This document shows, piece after piece, positions 53,363 to 62,709 of a stretch of 64,000 nucleotides of DNA; position 1 is the first letter of the stretch; every line of letters begins with the position of its first letter. Below the pieces are notes generated by a model. The model had not been told where the DNA came from. It searched no databases and saw only the letters and a list, made by a program, of their open reading frames with translations. The DNA is taken from the NCBI RefSeq assembly GCF_023822025.1, contig NZ_CP082909.1, forward strand, positions 1,292,001 to 1,356,000. The letters run 5' to 3'. A program made the translations under genes and the position numbers. This DNA is from Endozoicomonas sp. 4G (GTDB taxonomy: Bacteria > Pseudomonadota > Gammaproteobacteria > Pseudomonadales > Endozoicomonadaceae).

Positions 53363-53890
53363 TCAGGCCGTCTTCAGGCTTTCTGGTAATGATGCTTCCG
53401 TCTCAATAGAATCCGTGATTAAAACCTTGTAACTGTCCACAAAACTCTCGATGGGGCCAGGGTGGTGACGGTGGTAGTAATTGTGCCAGAGCTTGCCCAG
53501 GGCGTGGACATCATCCTGAGGCAGCTTGTGGATTGGCTTATCGGTTCGATAATAAATCATCCAGGCAATGGCGGTAGCGTAAGAGAGGTTGGTTGCTAAC
53601 TCCAGGTGTGGGTGGGCCAGGAATTCTCTTTGGCTGGCCAGCCCCCGGACCAAGCTGGAAAGGTCGGATTTCTTCGCCAGATAATGATCCCAGATATTGC
53701 GATGCATTCTTGGTGAAATTTGATAGATACCCAGCGCCTGATGGTGTTCCTGCTTAAGATGGAAGCCAAGCCCGGATTCCCGGGCTGCGGTTCCCAACAG
53801 CAGGTTTTCTGCAGTGGGGCTCCACATTCTTAAATGCTTCAGGGTAGGACGAACAACGTAGTGGCGCAGTTCCTTTGCACAAATACCCAT
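53363..53890 (-). CDS. Lysozyme-like (SLT-type) hypothetical protein
   Basis: The 175-residue protein contains NLLLGTAARESGLGFHLKQE and ALGIYQISPRMHRNIWDHYL, the ES-GL and GIYQI-S pattern of SLT/lysozyme-like folds with the glutamate of ARESG in the catalytic position. It lacks a signal peptide, which is unusual for a peptidoglycan enzyme and suggests a phage-type lysin or a non-catalytic relative. It is convergent with the DksA-like gene (5 bp apart). Confidence 0.65.
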   Translation of the reverse strand: MGICAKELRHYVVRPTLKHLRMWSPTAENLLLGTAARESGLGFHLKQEHHQALGIYQISPRMHRNIWDHYLAKKSDLSSLVRGLASQREFLAHPHLELATNLSYATAIAWMIYYRTDKPIHKLPQDDVHALGKLWHNYYHRHHPGPIESFVDSYKVLITDSIETEASLPESLKTA

Positions 53891-54014
53891 CAGGATTTCC
53901 CTTGCCTTAGAGCATTATTTTTCATTACAGGGATTATCGTAGCACCCAAAAAAATCTGAAGTACAGTAAAATTTTTACCGCTGAAACTTCAGATTATGAA
54001 AAGGGTTCGTGTGC

Positions 54015-54773
54015 TTACGGGGTAGAGATAATCTGTTCTATATCGACAGACTTCCCGCCCGCCAGCTGGCATAACTGAACCGGGTCGCGTATCTCAATTT
54101 CTTTGCCCACGGCCAGAATCAAACCGTTTTTCTGGAATCGGGTAAATACCCGGCTAACGGTTTCTACAGCCAGTCCCAGGTAGTTCCCCATTTCGTTGCG
54201 GGACATGGACAGCCGGAATGACTGAGATGAGAAGCCCCGGCGACGGAAACGGCTGGCCAGGTTGATCAGGAAGGTGGCAATCCTCTCATCAGCATTTTTC
54301 TTGGACAGTAGCATCATCATTTGCTGATCTTCCCGAATCTTCTTGCTCATCAGGCGCATCATATGACGACGCAATTCCGGGAATTGGTCGGATAGTACTT
54401 CCAGCTGCTCAAAAGGGATCTCACAGATCATGGTGGTTTCCATAGCCTGTGCAGAAACCGGGAAGACATCAGTATCCATACCACTCAAACCCAATATCTC
54501 GCTGGGAAGATAAAAAGAGGTAATCTGTTCTTCACCTTCATTGGTGGCGGTATAGGTTTTTATGGCTCCGGAGCGAACAGCGAAGACACTGGTGAACGGG
54601 TCTCCTTCCAGAAAAAGATACTCCCCCTTCTTGAGAGGGCGGCCTCGCTTGATGATGCGATCAAGCTGGTCAATGTCTTGTAGACTCAATGCCAGCGGCA
54701 GACAGAGAGAGCTAAGGCTACAGTCTCTACAGGCCACATGGCTAGGTTGTCGTACATTGGGCTTTGACGTCAT
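54015..54773 (-). CDS. fnr: Fnr/Anr anaerobic transcription regulator
   Basis: The 252-residue CRP-family protein carries the [4Fe-4S] cysteines Cys15, Cys18, Cys24 ([13 protein letters not shown]) and Cys117 (TMICEIPF). It has a cyclic-nucleotide-type beta roll and a helix-turn-helix with [20 protein letters not shown], where the E-x-x-SR residues read TTGAT half-sites. It activates anaerobic metabolism and represses aerobic genes when oxygen is absent. hemN, a classical target, lies 6 kb away with a near-consensus box upstream. Confidence 0.95.
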   Translation of the reverse strand: MTSKPNVRQPSHVACRDCSLSSLCLPLALSLQDIDQLDRIIKRGRPLKKGEYLFLEGDPFTSVFAVRSGAIKTYTATNEGEEQITSFYLPSEILGLSGMDTDVFPVSAQAMETTMICEIPFEQLEVLSDQFPELRRHMMRLMSKKIREDQQMMMLLSKKNADERIATFLINLASRFRRRGFSSQSFRLSMSRNEMGNYLGLAVETVSRVFTRFQKNGLILAVGKEIEIRDPVQLCQLAGGKSVDIEQIISTP

Positions 54774-54981
54774 TGAGTGGCCTCAAAGTCGTATTGGCGA
54801 AATCGTTGGCCATTCTATTGAAAATGTTATCAAAGTGTAAGTCTGTGCTTTCCGAGACTGAGGCGTAATTTCTTCATATCTAAGGCTTTTTCGGGAAATA
54901 CTTACTCTGTCGCATTGGGTTTAAAGAAAAGGTGTCGATAACTGTTCTGAACACAATTTCGTAAATCAGGGAATTGACGCT

Positions 54982-57900
54982 ATGAATCTGCTCAACTCAG
55001 TGACGGGAATGCTGTTTACACCCACCATGCAGGAGCCGGAACCCCGAACTTTTGAAGAACTCGTCGAAGCAGAGGGTCTGTCGTTTAATGATCTTACGTC
55101 GCAGGAAAAAAGCATCCTGATGGCCAGAAAGGCCGAGCTGGGGCTGGATAAACTCCGGGCATTAAAACTCGAAGAGGTTGAGTGCGCTGAGCTTGAAGAG
55201 GTGCATCGCACCCGGCTTCAAAAAAGTACGATTTGGAATAGCCGGAGAATCGCTGTCACCATAGCCAAGGGAACCGGGGTTCTGGTCGCTGGGGCTTTTG
55301 CCGCGGGGGCTGCTTCTGTTTCTATTCCAATGGCTGCCGGAGTGGCTGTGTGTTCGGGAGTAGGTTACCTGTTTTATCTTCGGACCCATGCCGGCGAGCT
55401 GGAAAGGCGTTCCAGGCAGCTGACTGATTTTGTCGTTACCCATGCACAACCCCAGAGAATCATTCGGGAACAGCTGGAGCTCAGAGAATCTGAGCGTGCA
55501 GAGGCTCTTGATAGAAGACTCCACCAGGCAGAAGCAGAGCTGGAGCGTGAGAGGCAACGAAAAGCAGAGCTCACCAGTCAGCTGGTTCCGGGAACATCGG
55601 ACCTGGCTTCAGGGCAAGAACACTTTGAGGAGATGCAGTCTCGAATCGAACGACTCAGGGATGCTGAGCAACGGCAAAAACAGTTGGACGATGAGTTAAG
55701 AACACTCACTGAACGACACAGGACTGTTGATCTTGAGATAGCAAAAGTGGATCAAGAAGTTGAACAACTGAATGAGCTACGCAGGGACAAGCAAGATACT
55801 GAAAGCGAAGAAGCGCTTCGACTCGCCCAGGAACACGTTGAAGCACTTGAAAGTGAAGCCCGGACACTGACAGAAAAGATTAAAGAAAAAGATATTGAGC
55901 TTGAAACGCTGCATCGCCAGAAGAACCTTCAGGCTAATGAGATTCAGGCACTGATTCTGCAAAATAAAGCCGTTGAACGAGACACGGTTAAACCTTTGCA
56001 AAGAAGACTCAAGGCGGCCCAGCAGTTGCTGATGGAGGCAGAATCGGCACAGCAGCTGATTCAACGACAGCTGTTTCAAACCCAGCAGACCGTTCAATCT
56101 CTGGAAGCAGAAGTAACAGACAAAGCGGACACCCACAAAGTTGATTTGGAAAGTGCCATAGAAAGGGTTCAGTTTCTGGAGGATCAGCTGGGTGTTGCCA
56201 TTCAAAATAAAGATAAAAACCATAAAGAATATCTGGCTGTTATTGATGAGCTAAATGCTGCACGTTCGCAGCTTGAAAGCCACCAGACGTTACAAAAAAC
56301 GCTGGAAACTCAAATGCAGAAGGATCTGGAGACTCAGCAAATCCAGATAGATCGACTGCGGTCAGAACTGGAGCAACTGCAAAAAGAAAAAGTCCAGTTA
56401 ATCAATAGCTCGGAAAAGGTCGCTTCCGAGAATCAGTCGTATCGGGAACAGGTTGATCTGCTCACCCAGCAAGAAGAGGAGGTCAGGGCGCGTTGGGTAG
56501 AAGCCCATCGGTCGTCTCAGCATCTTAAGGGTGTTGAAAAAGCATTGAAGGCTCAGGGGAAGCTGCTTGAAGAAACCAGGGGGCATTTACACAATGAGTC
56601 TTCTTCCAGAAAAGTGCTGGCAGCAGAACTCAATGGCTTGAAGCAGCGGGAAGCAACGGTTGCCAAAGAAAAAGCGTTGCTGGAGGTGGAGATCCAGCGT
56701 CTTCAGGATGAGAAAAAGACAGACCGGGCTGCGCTCGCCATGACGAAGGGGCAGCTTGAAGAGAAAAAGAATGAGCATGAACTGTTGCAGGAAAGTTATA
56801 ACCGTCTTCAGGAGCAGGTCATTCAGGGTAAGTTTTCGAACCAGCAGTTGCGAACCGAACTGGATTGGGTGAAAGAAGAGATACTGCGTAGAAATACAGA
56901 AATCCAGAAAGTTCGTGACCTTCTGCAGAAGACCAAAAGCGTTTTGGAAAGCTCAAAGCAGAGGGTGCTTGACCTCAATGCCGAGCAAGAGGCCATTCGC
57001 AGTCAAGCCCTGCAGGGGACTGCGGTCAGTGCTATGACTCATGTGAATCAACTGAGCTCTGATTCAGTGAATACCAAAGAGCAACTAAGAACGGTCGAAC
57101 GGCAAAAACATGATCTGGAGCAGCAGTTACAGAGCCTCAGCAGTATGAATCAGAAGCTGAGGACAGAAGCTGCACAGTTTAATAACAAACGGGGCCAGAA
57201 AAGAAAGGTCTGGCAACAGCAAATCAATCAGGCCAAATCTGTAGCTGAACAAAGCCAGATGCTTGCTAAAAGCTTACAGCAAGAGCTGATAAGCAGGAAC
57301 GCTTCGGTTGATGAGATGAGTGACAGGCTCAGGCAAGTTGAAGAGGCGTTTGATCAGGTCTCAGAGCAGTTAAACATCCAAAAGCAGGAAGCCAATGCCG
57401 TATCCATTCAGCTGGAATCAAGCAAGATAGAGTCAGAGGCAAGAAAGCTGAAGCTGGAAGAAGTTGAGCGGTCCATAGCTAAACTGCAATTCAGTCTGGA
57501 TTCCCTGACCGGCGAACTGGAAGTGCTCAGTTTAAAACCGGCAGGCACGGATAAAACGGTAGGCACGGATAAAGAAGCACATCAACGAGCAATGGCTGAG
57601 CTTGCCAGAACACAAAGCGAGGTTAAACGGTTACAGACACAACTGAGTGGCACTGGTGCGGTTGTGGAAACCGACGTTCAGACATTGCCGCAGCTCAAAG
57701 AGATGGATGAGGAGCTGACGGCTCTTGGGGAGTATCTGCAAACAACCCGTGAATCCTTTCAAAGTGACGCTGAGAGGATTACTCAGACCCTGTCATGGCT
57801 CAAGTCTGAACAGGAACGGATGGCTATCGTTACAGGAAAGGAAATAACTGCCCTCAAACGTGAGGCCGAAGAGCTCCATGAAATGAACTATCAGCTGAAA

Positions 57901-59163
57901 GTTAGGGGGACAGAGAGTCAGACCAGGACTCTGGAAACTCAAGTCAAGCTGGTCGAAGCACTGAAAGCACTCAATGAGTTGCAAAAAGCCGGAAGTCCTG
58001 AAGAGGCCGATAAGTTTGCCAAAGAGCTGCTGGATGCTGAAACCTCGTTGCAAGCATTAATGGAGGAATCTAAAGAACTGTCACTGAGTATTATGACGTT
58101 GCAGAGTCATCCAGCTGTTCTGAGTGACGTTGATTCTGAAGTCAGCGATTTGGATCAAGTGCGCAGTGACCTGTCGCTGGAGGAACAAAAGTCAGAAGAC
58201 TATTTAAGTCAGATCAAGGCGTTGAAGCAGCTTGCACGACAGGGTTCAGAAACGCAGTCGCCTGACATTAATGATAAAGAGTATGCACAGGCGATTCTGG
58301 AAGTCGTTAAAAAGTACATTGCCACTAATGAAAATGAAGCCCATCCAGGAACGGGGCTGGAAATGCTGCTGAGCGATCCTCTGGATTATATTTATCGTAT
58401 TGAGGATTATGACGATGACGACAGAGACTGGGAGGCAGAGCTGGCTGGCGTAAAAGCCCCCGAGCCTTGGCAGCAGGCCTTGCAGGAGGAACAGTTTCGC
58501 TCCAGGGTTTACTTTAAAGAATTGATGGCCCTTCGGACTTACTTGGTCGCTGAGTTGTACTATCGTGGATTAAAAACAAAAGCACTGGAAGAAGATCAGG
58601 TAGAGCTGGAAACCATACTCAACGATTATCTGGGGTGGCCGGCAGAATCGAGAGAATTCTACCGGATGAAAAAAATGCAGCCAATAGCTGAGGTGGACTC
58701 TGAAGATACTCTGTCAGAAGCTTCGGGCAGACTTCAGACCAGAGGGCGTCCAAACTTGGAATGGGATTATACCGCGTTGCTTGGGTTGTCAGATGAGTCG
58801 GATACAGCCGCAGGCGTTATGCCACTGGAATACGGCTTGGGTGAAACAAGCAGTATTGAAGATCTTGTTAAGAATGACATGCTCAGGCAGCAGAAACGTG
58901 AACTTCGTGAAGTCGAAGTGGACTCTCAGGAAGAACTCTATCAGAAAGAACTCTATCAGAAAGAACTCTATCAGGAAGTGCTCGGTGCCATGGCTGAGCT
59001 GGAGGAAATTGACCGGCAGCTTGAAGAGCTCGATCTCTCTGAATCCAATGATGCAGAAACCGGGGCAGAGAATCAGCGAGCCATACTGGAACAAAAGCAG
59101 CAAGAGCTGCATGACTGGCTCGGGCAGGAAGATGTTGAACAAGTAGCGCAAAGGTTTCGTTAG
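54982..59163 (+). CDS. Giant coiled-coil protein with N-terminal membrane hairpin
   Basis: A 1393-residue protein of unknown function. Residues about 90-133 form two hydrophobic segments rich in Ala and Gly (GTGVLVAGAFAAGAASVSIP, AAGVAVCSGVGYLFYL). From about 135 to 1080 it is nearly continuous charged coiled coil with Leu heptads. The acidic C-terminal part contains a globular-looking stretch (ERMKKMQPIAE region) and three ELYQK copies. No ATPase motifs are present, so it is not an SMC protein. A bitopic scaffold or spacing protein in the envelope is possible. The autotransporter gene at 59275 is its only close neighbour, on the same strand 111 bp downstream. Confidence 0.7.
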   Translation: MNLLNSVTGMLFTPTMQEPEPRTFEELVEAEGLSFNDLTSQEKSILMARKAELGLDKLRALKLEEVECAELEEVHRTRLQKSTIWNSRRIAVTIAKGTGVLVAGAFAAGAASVSIPMAAGVAVCSGVGYLFYLRTHAGELERRSRQLTDFVVTHAQPQRIIREQLELRESERAEALDRRLHQAEAELERERQRKAELTSQLVPGTSDLASGQEHFEEMQSRIERLRDAEQRQKQLDDELRTLTERHRTVDLEIAKVDQEVEQLNELRRDKQDTESEEALRLAQEHVEALESEARTLTEKIKEKDIELETLHRQKNLQANEIQALILQNKAVERDTVKPLQRRLKAAQQLLMEAESAQQLIQRQLFQTQQTVQSLEAEVTDKADTHKVDLESAIERVQFLEDQLGVAIQNKDKNHKEYLAVIDELNAARSQLESHQTLQKTLETQMQKDLETQQIQIDRLRSELEQLQKEKVQLINSSEKVASENQSYREQVDLLTQQEEEVRARWVEAHRSSQHLKGVEKALKAQGKLLEETRGHLHNESSSRKVLAAELNGLKQREATVAKEKALLEVEIQRLQDEKKTDRAALAMTKGQLEEKKNEHELLQESYNRLQEQVIQGKFSNQQLRTELDWVKEEILRRNTEIQKVRDLLQKTKSVLESSKQRVLDLNAEQEAIRSQALQGTAVSAMTHVNQLSSDSVNTKEQLRTVERQKHDLEQQLQSLSSMNQKLRTEAAQFNNKRGQKRKVWQQQINQAKSVAEQSQMLAKSLQQELISRNASVDEMSDRLRQVEEAFDQVSEQLNIQKQEANAVSIQLESSKIESEARKLKLEEVERSIAKLQFSLDSLTGELEVLSLKPAGTDKTVGTDKEAHQRAMAELARTQSEVKRLQTQLSGTGAVVETDVQTLPQLKEMDEELTALGEYLQTTRESFQSDAERITQTLSWLKSEQERMAIVTGKEITALKREAEELHEMNYQLKVRGTESQTRTLETQVKLVEALKALNELQKAGSPEEADKFAKELLDAETSLQALMEESKELSLSIMTLQSHPAVLSDVDSEVSDLDQVRSDLSLEEQKSEDYLSQIKALKQLARQGSETQSPDINDKEYAQAILEVVKKYIATNENEAHPGTGLEMLLSDPLDYIYRIEDYDDDDRDWEAELAGVKAPEPWQQALQEEQFRSRVYFKELMALRTYLVAELYYRGLKTKALEEDQVELETILNDYLGWPAESREFYRMKKMQPIAEVDSEDTLSEASGRLQTRGRPNLEWDYTALLGLSDESDTAAGVMPLEYGLGETSSIEDLVKNDMLRQQKRELREVEVDSQEELYQKELYQKELYQEVLGAMAELEEIDRQLEELDLSESNDAETGAENQRAILEQKQQELHDWLGQEDVEQVAQRFR
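58931..58975 (+). repeat. Tandem 15-bp repeat inside the coiled-coil gene
   Basis: AAGAACTCTATCAGA occurs three times without a gap (58931, 58946, 58961, last copy with G for A), encoding E-L-Y-Q-K three times. It is a multiple of three, so copy changes preserve the frame. Confidence 0.85.
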
Positions 59164-59190
59164 CAAGTGGGTAACACACAGCCGTTTAAA

Positions 59191-59204
59191 TAACAACGTT
59201 GTTA
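59191..59204. promoter_or_regulatory. Perfect 14-bp palindrome ahead of the autotransporter
   Basis: TAACAACGTTGTTA lies 28 bp after the coiled-coil stop and 71 bp before the autotransporter start. Its size and symmetry fit a binding site for a dimeric regulator. The regulator is unknown. Confidence 0.5.
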
Positions 59205-59274
59205 GTCAAATCCCATCAATAATCGGCCATAGTCCCCTGAAGCAATTAAATCAGTACTTCGGGGGGCAAGGATT

Positions 59275-60885
59275 ATGGTCGGAAAACCGCTTAAATTATC
59301 TTTAGTTTTGGTCATGCTGTTGGCAGCCGCTGTGTTGCCTGGGCCCGTGCTGGCTATTGATCCGGCTTTAATCGTGACCGGAGGAACGACCCTGCTGGGG
59401 GCGGGGCTTGGAGGGCTCTCCTATAAGTTTGGTCAATGGCTGTTCAGCCCGGACAGCGGCGGTGAGGAGAAATCTGCTCCGGTACTGGTTGAGCCGATCT
59501 CTTTCTTTAACCCCGGTGAGGACAAACCTTATGAACTGACTCTCAAGCTTCTTGAAGGTTATGGCGGTGACGGAGACGGTGAGGGGGGTGGCGAAGCCAG
59601 GGTTCATGAGAAACCTGATTCCGAATCCAGTGATATCCCCCTCAGCTCTAAAAAGCCAGAAAAGCCTGAAAAGTCTGAAAAGTCTGAAAAGCCTGAAAAG
59701 CCTGAAAAACAGAATGACTCAGTAAAAAGTGCTCAGGAAAAACGGGTAGTCATTAAGGTGGAAAAAGGGGCTGCCAGTCGTGCGCTACAGTCAATGATCG
59801 ATCAGCCTTTACCTGAAGCTGGAAAAGTACTCTATCATCCGACTCCCAGCGCCCAAGCGACATTAAATGCGACACGTCATCTGGAAATGGCTTCTACCCA
59901 GGCCCTGTTCAGCCAGTTGAGTGATCTTCGTCAGATTCTGGATTTCTATCGTAATGGTCAGGCTTTTCCTGTTAATCATGCAGCTCTGGATCAACGAACT
60001 CTGAATGAGGGTTACCAAACATTCACTGAGACGTTGCACAGTGATCAGGGCAGCCAGTGGCACAGTTTTGTTCAGGTTTATGGTTCCAAGTCCCACTATT
60101 CATCATTGCCTGATTTAGAGGGAATGAATGCCAACAGCTACGGGTTGAATGCTGGAGTGTTCAGGCAAGCCACGGAAAATACCATTGTCGGCATGATGTT
60201 GGGTACCCGGACTACGTCAGCTGTTTTTCAGCAGAAATTGGGCTCGGGCTCGGTAGAGTCTGTACACTTGGGTCCGTTCCTGTCCTGGCAGAAGGGGCCA
60301 TGGCAATTTGACGGTGCCCTGACTGTTGCTACCCAACAATACGACAGCAGGCGTTATGTCGATGGTCGCCGACTTCGAGCTTATCGATCAGGTACCGAGT
60401 GGAATGCTTACAGTGCCCTGGGGTATGACATTGACATGAGTCACTGGCTCGATGCTCTTACCGTCACGCCCATGGTTGAGTTTCTCTATCATCACTCAGA
60501 GTCGGACCGCTTCAGAGAGAAAGGGCTGCCTGGTGAAACGCTGGCTGTGGGTGGGCAAGCTTTCGATCAATGGCTTCTACGATTAGGGAGTGACTTTGTT
60601 TTATTGAATGAAGTTGGCGGTAAACCCTCAGCCCTGAAGCTTTCTGTGGGCTACCAGCAGCAGACTGTGTTAAGTGGGAATTCCAGATACACCGTCAATG
60701 GCGCTCAGCAACAAGGGTCATTAGAACACGTGGCTCAGGAGATCAACGACACGGGGCTGTATCTGAGTCTGGGTTACCATGCCCGAATGTCCGAGCAATC
60801 CGCTATGAGTATCAATTATATGGCGATTCGATCCTGTCGCAGCAGCAGTAACGGCCTTCAGCTGAGTTATAGCCGGGCTTTTTAA
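59275..60885 (+). CDS. Short-passenger autotransporter barrel protein
   Basis: A 536-residue protein with a signal peptide (LSLVLVMLLAAAVLPGPVLA). A short region of Gly-Asp and Lys-Pro-Glu repeats (residues ~100-145) is followed by a region rich in Ala and Gln and an autotransporter-type barrel in the last 275 residues (SQWHSFVQVYGSKSHYSSL to LQLSYSRAF). The C-terminal Phe is the BAM signal. The passenger is too small to form a beta-solenoid, so it may act as an outer membrane anchor for a partner. It follows the giant coiled-coil gene, which suggests the two are functionally linked, but that is unproven. Confidence 0.8.
   Translation: MVGKPLKLSLVLVMLLAAAVLPGPVLAIDPALIVTGGTTLLGAGLGGLSYKFGQWLFSPDSGGEEKSAPVLVEPISFFNPGEDKPYELTLKLLEGYGGDGDGEGGGEARVHEKPDSESSDIPLSSKKPEKPEKSEKSEKPEKPEKQNDSVKSAQEKRVVIKVEKGAASRALQSMIDQPLPEAGKVLYHPTPSAQATLNATRHLEMASTQALFSQLSDLRQILDFYRNGQAFPVNHAALDQRTLNEGYQTFTETLHSDQGSQWHSFVQVYGSKSHYSSLPDLEGMNANSYGLNAGVFRQATENTIVGMMLGTRTTSAVFQQKLGSGSVESVHLGPFLSWQKGPWQFDGALTVATQQYDSRRYVDGRRLRAYRSGTEWNAYSALGYDIDMSHWLDALTVTPMVEFLYHHSESDRFREKGLPGETLAVGGQAFDQWLLRLGSDFVLLNEVGGKPSALKLSVGYQQQTVLSGNSRYTVNGAQQQGSLEHVAQEINDTGLYLSLGYHARMSEQSAMSINYMAIRSCRSSSNGLQLSYSRAF
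59651..59710 (+). repeat. 9-bp tandem repeat encoding Lys-Pro/Ser-Glu
   Basis: AAGCCTGAA and AAGTCTGAA alternate about six to seven times. The period is a multiple of three, allowing length variation without frameshift. Confidence 0.8.
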
Positions 60886-60904
60886 GCCCGCATACCTGCG
60901 GGCT
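60885..60904. terminator. Hairpin between convergent autotransporter and hemN
   Basis: AGCCCGC (60885-60891) pairs with GCGGGCT (60898-60904) around a 6-nt loop. A further GC-rich arm (AGCCGGGCTTTTTAAGC) precedes it. It probably terminates both genes. Confidence 0.5.
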
Positions 60905-60921
60905 CAATGAAACGACAAGTG

Positions 60922-62313
60922 TCAAATAACCTTTGAATAGAGGTTTTGCTGTTGTTGTATCTGTTGTTTGAAATAACCATCAAACTGCATACAGATATTT
61001 CTGATCAGCATCTTGCCTCTGGGCTCAATGTTAATTCCCTGCTCAGTCAAAGCAAGCAAGCCATCGTCGGCCATGGGTCTGAGTGCTGCCAGTGCATCAG
61101 AGAAATAGTCTCTGAACTGGAGGTTGTAACGCTCTTCAACTTCAGCAAAGTCCAGTTTGAAATGACAGATCAGCTCGTTAATGACACTCTGGCGGATCTC
61201 ATCATCATGGGTCATGGTTAAACCACGGTAAATCGGAAGGCGGCCTTCATCGATTGAGTGTTGATAAGCCTCCATATCGACATGGTTTTGCGCATAAACA
61301 CTGCCCACCTTGCTGATGGAAGAAACACCCATGGCTACCAGGTCACAGTGGCTGTGTGTGGTATAGCCCTGGAAGTTCCGGTGCAGGGTGCCAGTTTCCT
61401 GGGCAATAGCCAGCTCGTCATCGGGCAGGGCAAAGTGATCCATGCCAATGTAGACGTAGCCTCGCTCTACCAGCTTTTCAGTGGCCCGATGCAGAATATC
61501 AAGTTTTTCCTCAGAGGAAGGCAGGTCAGCTTCGTTAATTCTTCTTTGTGGTTTGAAACGGTGTGGCAGGTGAGCGTAGTTAAATAATGACAGTCGATCC
61601 GGCGACATCTCGATCACGCGGTTGACGGTATTCATAAAACCTTCGACGGTCTGATGGGGCAGGCCGTAGATCAAGTCCATATGCACTGACTTGAAGGTCA
61701 TCGTCCGGGCCGCATCCAGAACAGACTGTACCTGTTCTTCAGGTTGTACCCGGTTGATGGCTTTCTGAACCTTCTCATCCAGATCCTGCACACCGATGCT
61801 GATGCGGTTAAAGCCCTCATCACGGAGACGGGACATCATGACCCAATCCACCTCACGGGGATCCAGCTCAATGGAAAAATCGCAATGACTTTTGGCGCCG
61901 AAGTTAAAGGCTGATCTTAGCTTGTCCATCACCGCAGAAATCTGGTCCGGGCTCAGAAACGTCGGAGTGCCGCCACCAAAATGAAGTTGCTCTACCCTCT
62001 GCTCCTGCCCAAACAGGCTGGCTTGCAGGTCGATTTCACGAAACAGGTAGTCGAGGTACTCTTCGGCTCTGGAGCGGTGTTTGGTGACTATCTTGTTGCA
62101 GGCACAGTAGTAGCAGACGTGGCTGCAAAAAGGGATGTGCACGTAAAGGGACAAGGGTTTATTGATGGCACTGCTTCTCCAGGCGCTGGATTCATAGTGC
62201 GTGAGATTAAACCCCTCCTGAAACTGAACAGCAGTAGGGTAGGACGTATATCTCGGGCCACTGAGGTCGTACTTTTTGATCAGACCTGTATCCCATACGG
62301 GGGCTGTAATCAT
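60922..62313 (-). CDS. hemN: Oxygen-independent coproporphyrinogen III oxidase
   Basis: A 463-residue radical-SAM enzyme that decarboxylates coproporphyrinogen III to protoporphyrinogen IX without oxygen. The cluster motif is at residues 63-70 (CSHVCYYC), with Tyr and Cys residues after it as usual. GPRYTSYPTA, HFGGGTPTFLSPDQ, SIELDPREVDW, GVQDLDEKVQKAINRVQ and DLIYGLPHQT are all HemN signatures. The start at 62313 is normal. An FNR-type box lies about 100 bp upstream. Confidence 0.96.
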   Translation of the reverse strand: MITAPVWDTGLIKKYDLSGPRYTSYPTAVQFQEGFNLTHYESSAWRSSAINKPLSLYVHIPFCSHVCYYCACNKIVTKHRSRAEEYLDYLFREIDLQASLFGQEQRVEQLHFGGGTPTFLSPDQISAVMDKLRSAFNFGAKSHCDFSIELDPREVDWVMMSRLRDEGFNRISIGVQDLDEKVQKAINRVQPEEQVQSVLDAARTMTFKSVHMDLIYGLPHQTVEGFMNTVNRVIEMSPDRLSLFNYAHLPHRFKPQRRINEADLPSSEEKLDILHRATEKLVERGYVYIGMDHFALPDDELAIAQETGTLHRNFQGYTTHSHCDLVAMGVSSISKVGSVYAQNHVDMEAYQHSIDEGRLPIYRGLTMTHDDEIRQSVINELICHFKLDFAEVEERYNLQFRDYFSDALAALRPMADDGLLALTEQGINIEPRGKMLIRNICMQFDGYFKQQIQQQQNLYSKVI

Positions 62314-62709
62314 GCTAACTCTCGAACTGGTTACAGGTCATGTGGCTGGATCGAATAAACAGTCGGATGACCCGATTCTTTAATTAACAGTTTAAAGACT
62401 AAACGCATAAATGTAGTTGATGTGCGTCAATAAGCTGGTGGCGTCATTTCAGATGAGTTTTTTGGTGAAGTTTAACGGGTAACGGCACAGATTTTCCGAT
62501 TCTAAAGATCCGGGTAGCTTCAGAAAATCAGCGATTCTCTCTATAAAAAAGCTGAAACTGTAAATCGTCTTTGGGGTTCGATAGTATTCATACCACTGGA
62601 GATTCTGGTTTTCGCATTTGCGAACTCAGTAACCGGCCACTATAAAATAACGGCTGCATTCAGCGGCAGACTGTTTTTCAGATCGCCCTTTTTCAAAAAG
62701 TAAAAAAGT
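62314..62709. other. Intergenic region between hemN and the NRAMP-like gene
   Basis: This 396-bp stretch holds an FNR-type box at 62417-62430 and must contain divergent promoters for hemN and the transporter. No coding frame or RNA gene is recognisable. Confidence 0.6.
62417..62430. promoter_or_regulatory. FNR/Anr box upstream of hemN
   Basis: TTGATGTGCGTCAA matches the consensus TTGAT-N4-ATCAA at nine of ten positions. It is centred about 110 bp from the hemN start, where an activating site 41.5 bp from a transcript start would fit. Confidence 0.65.
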
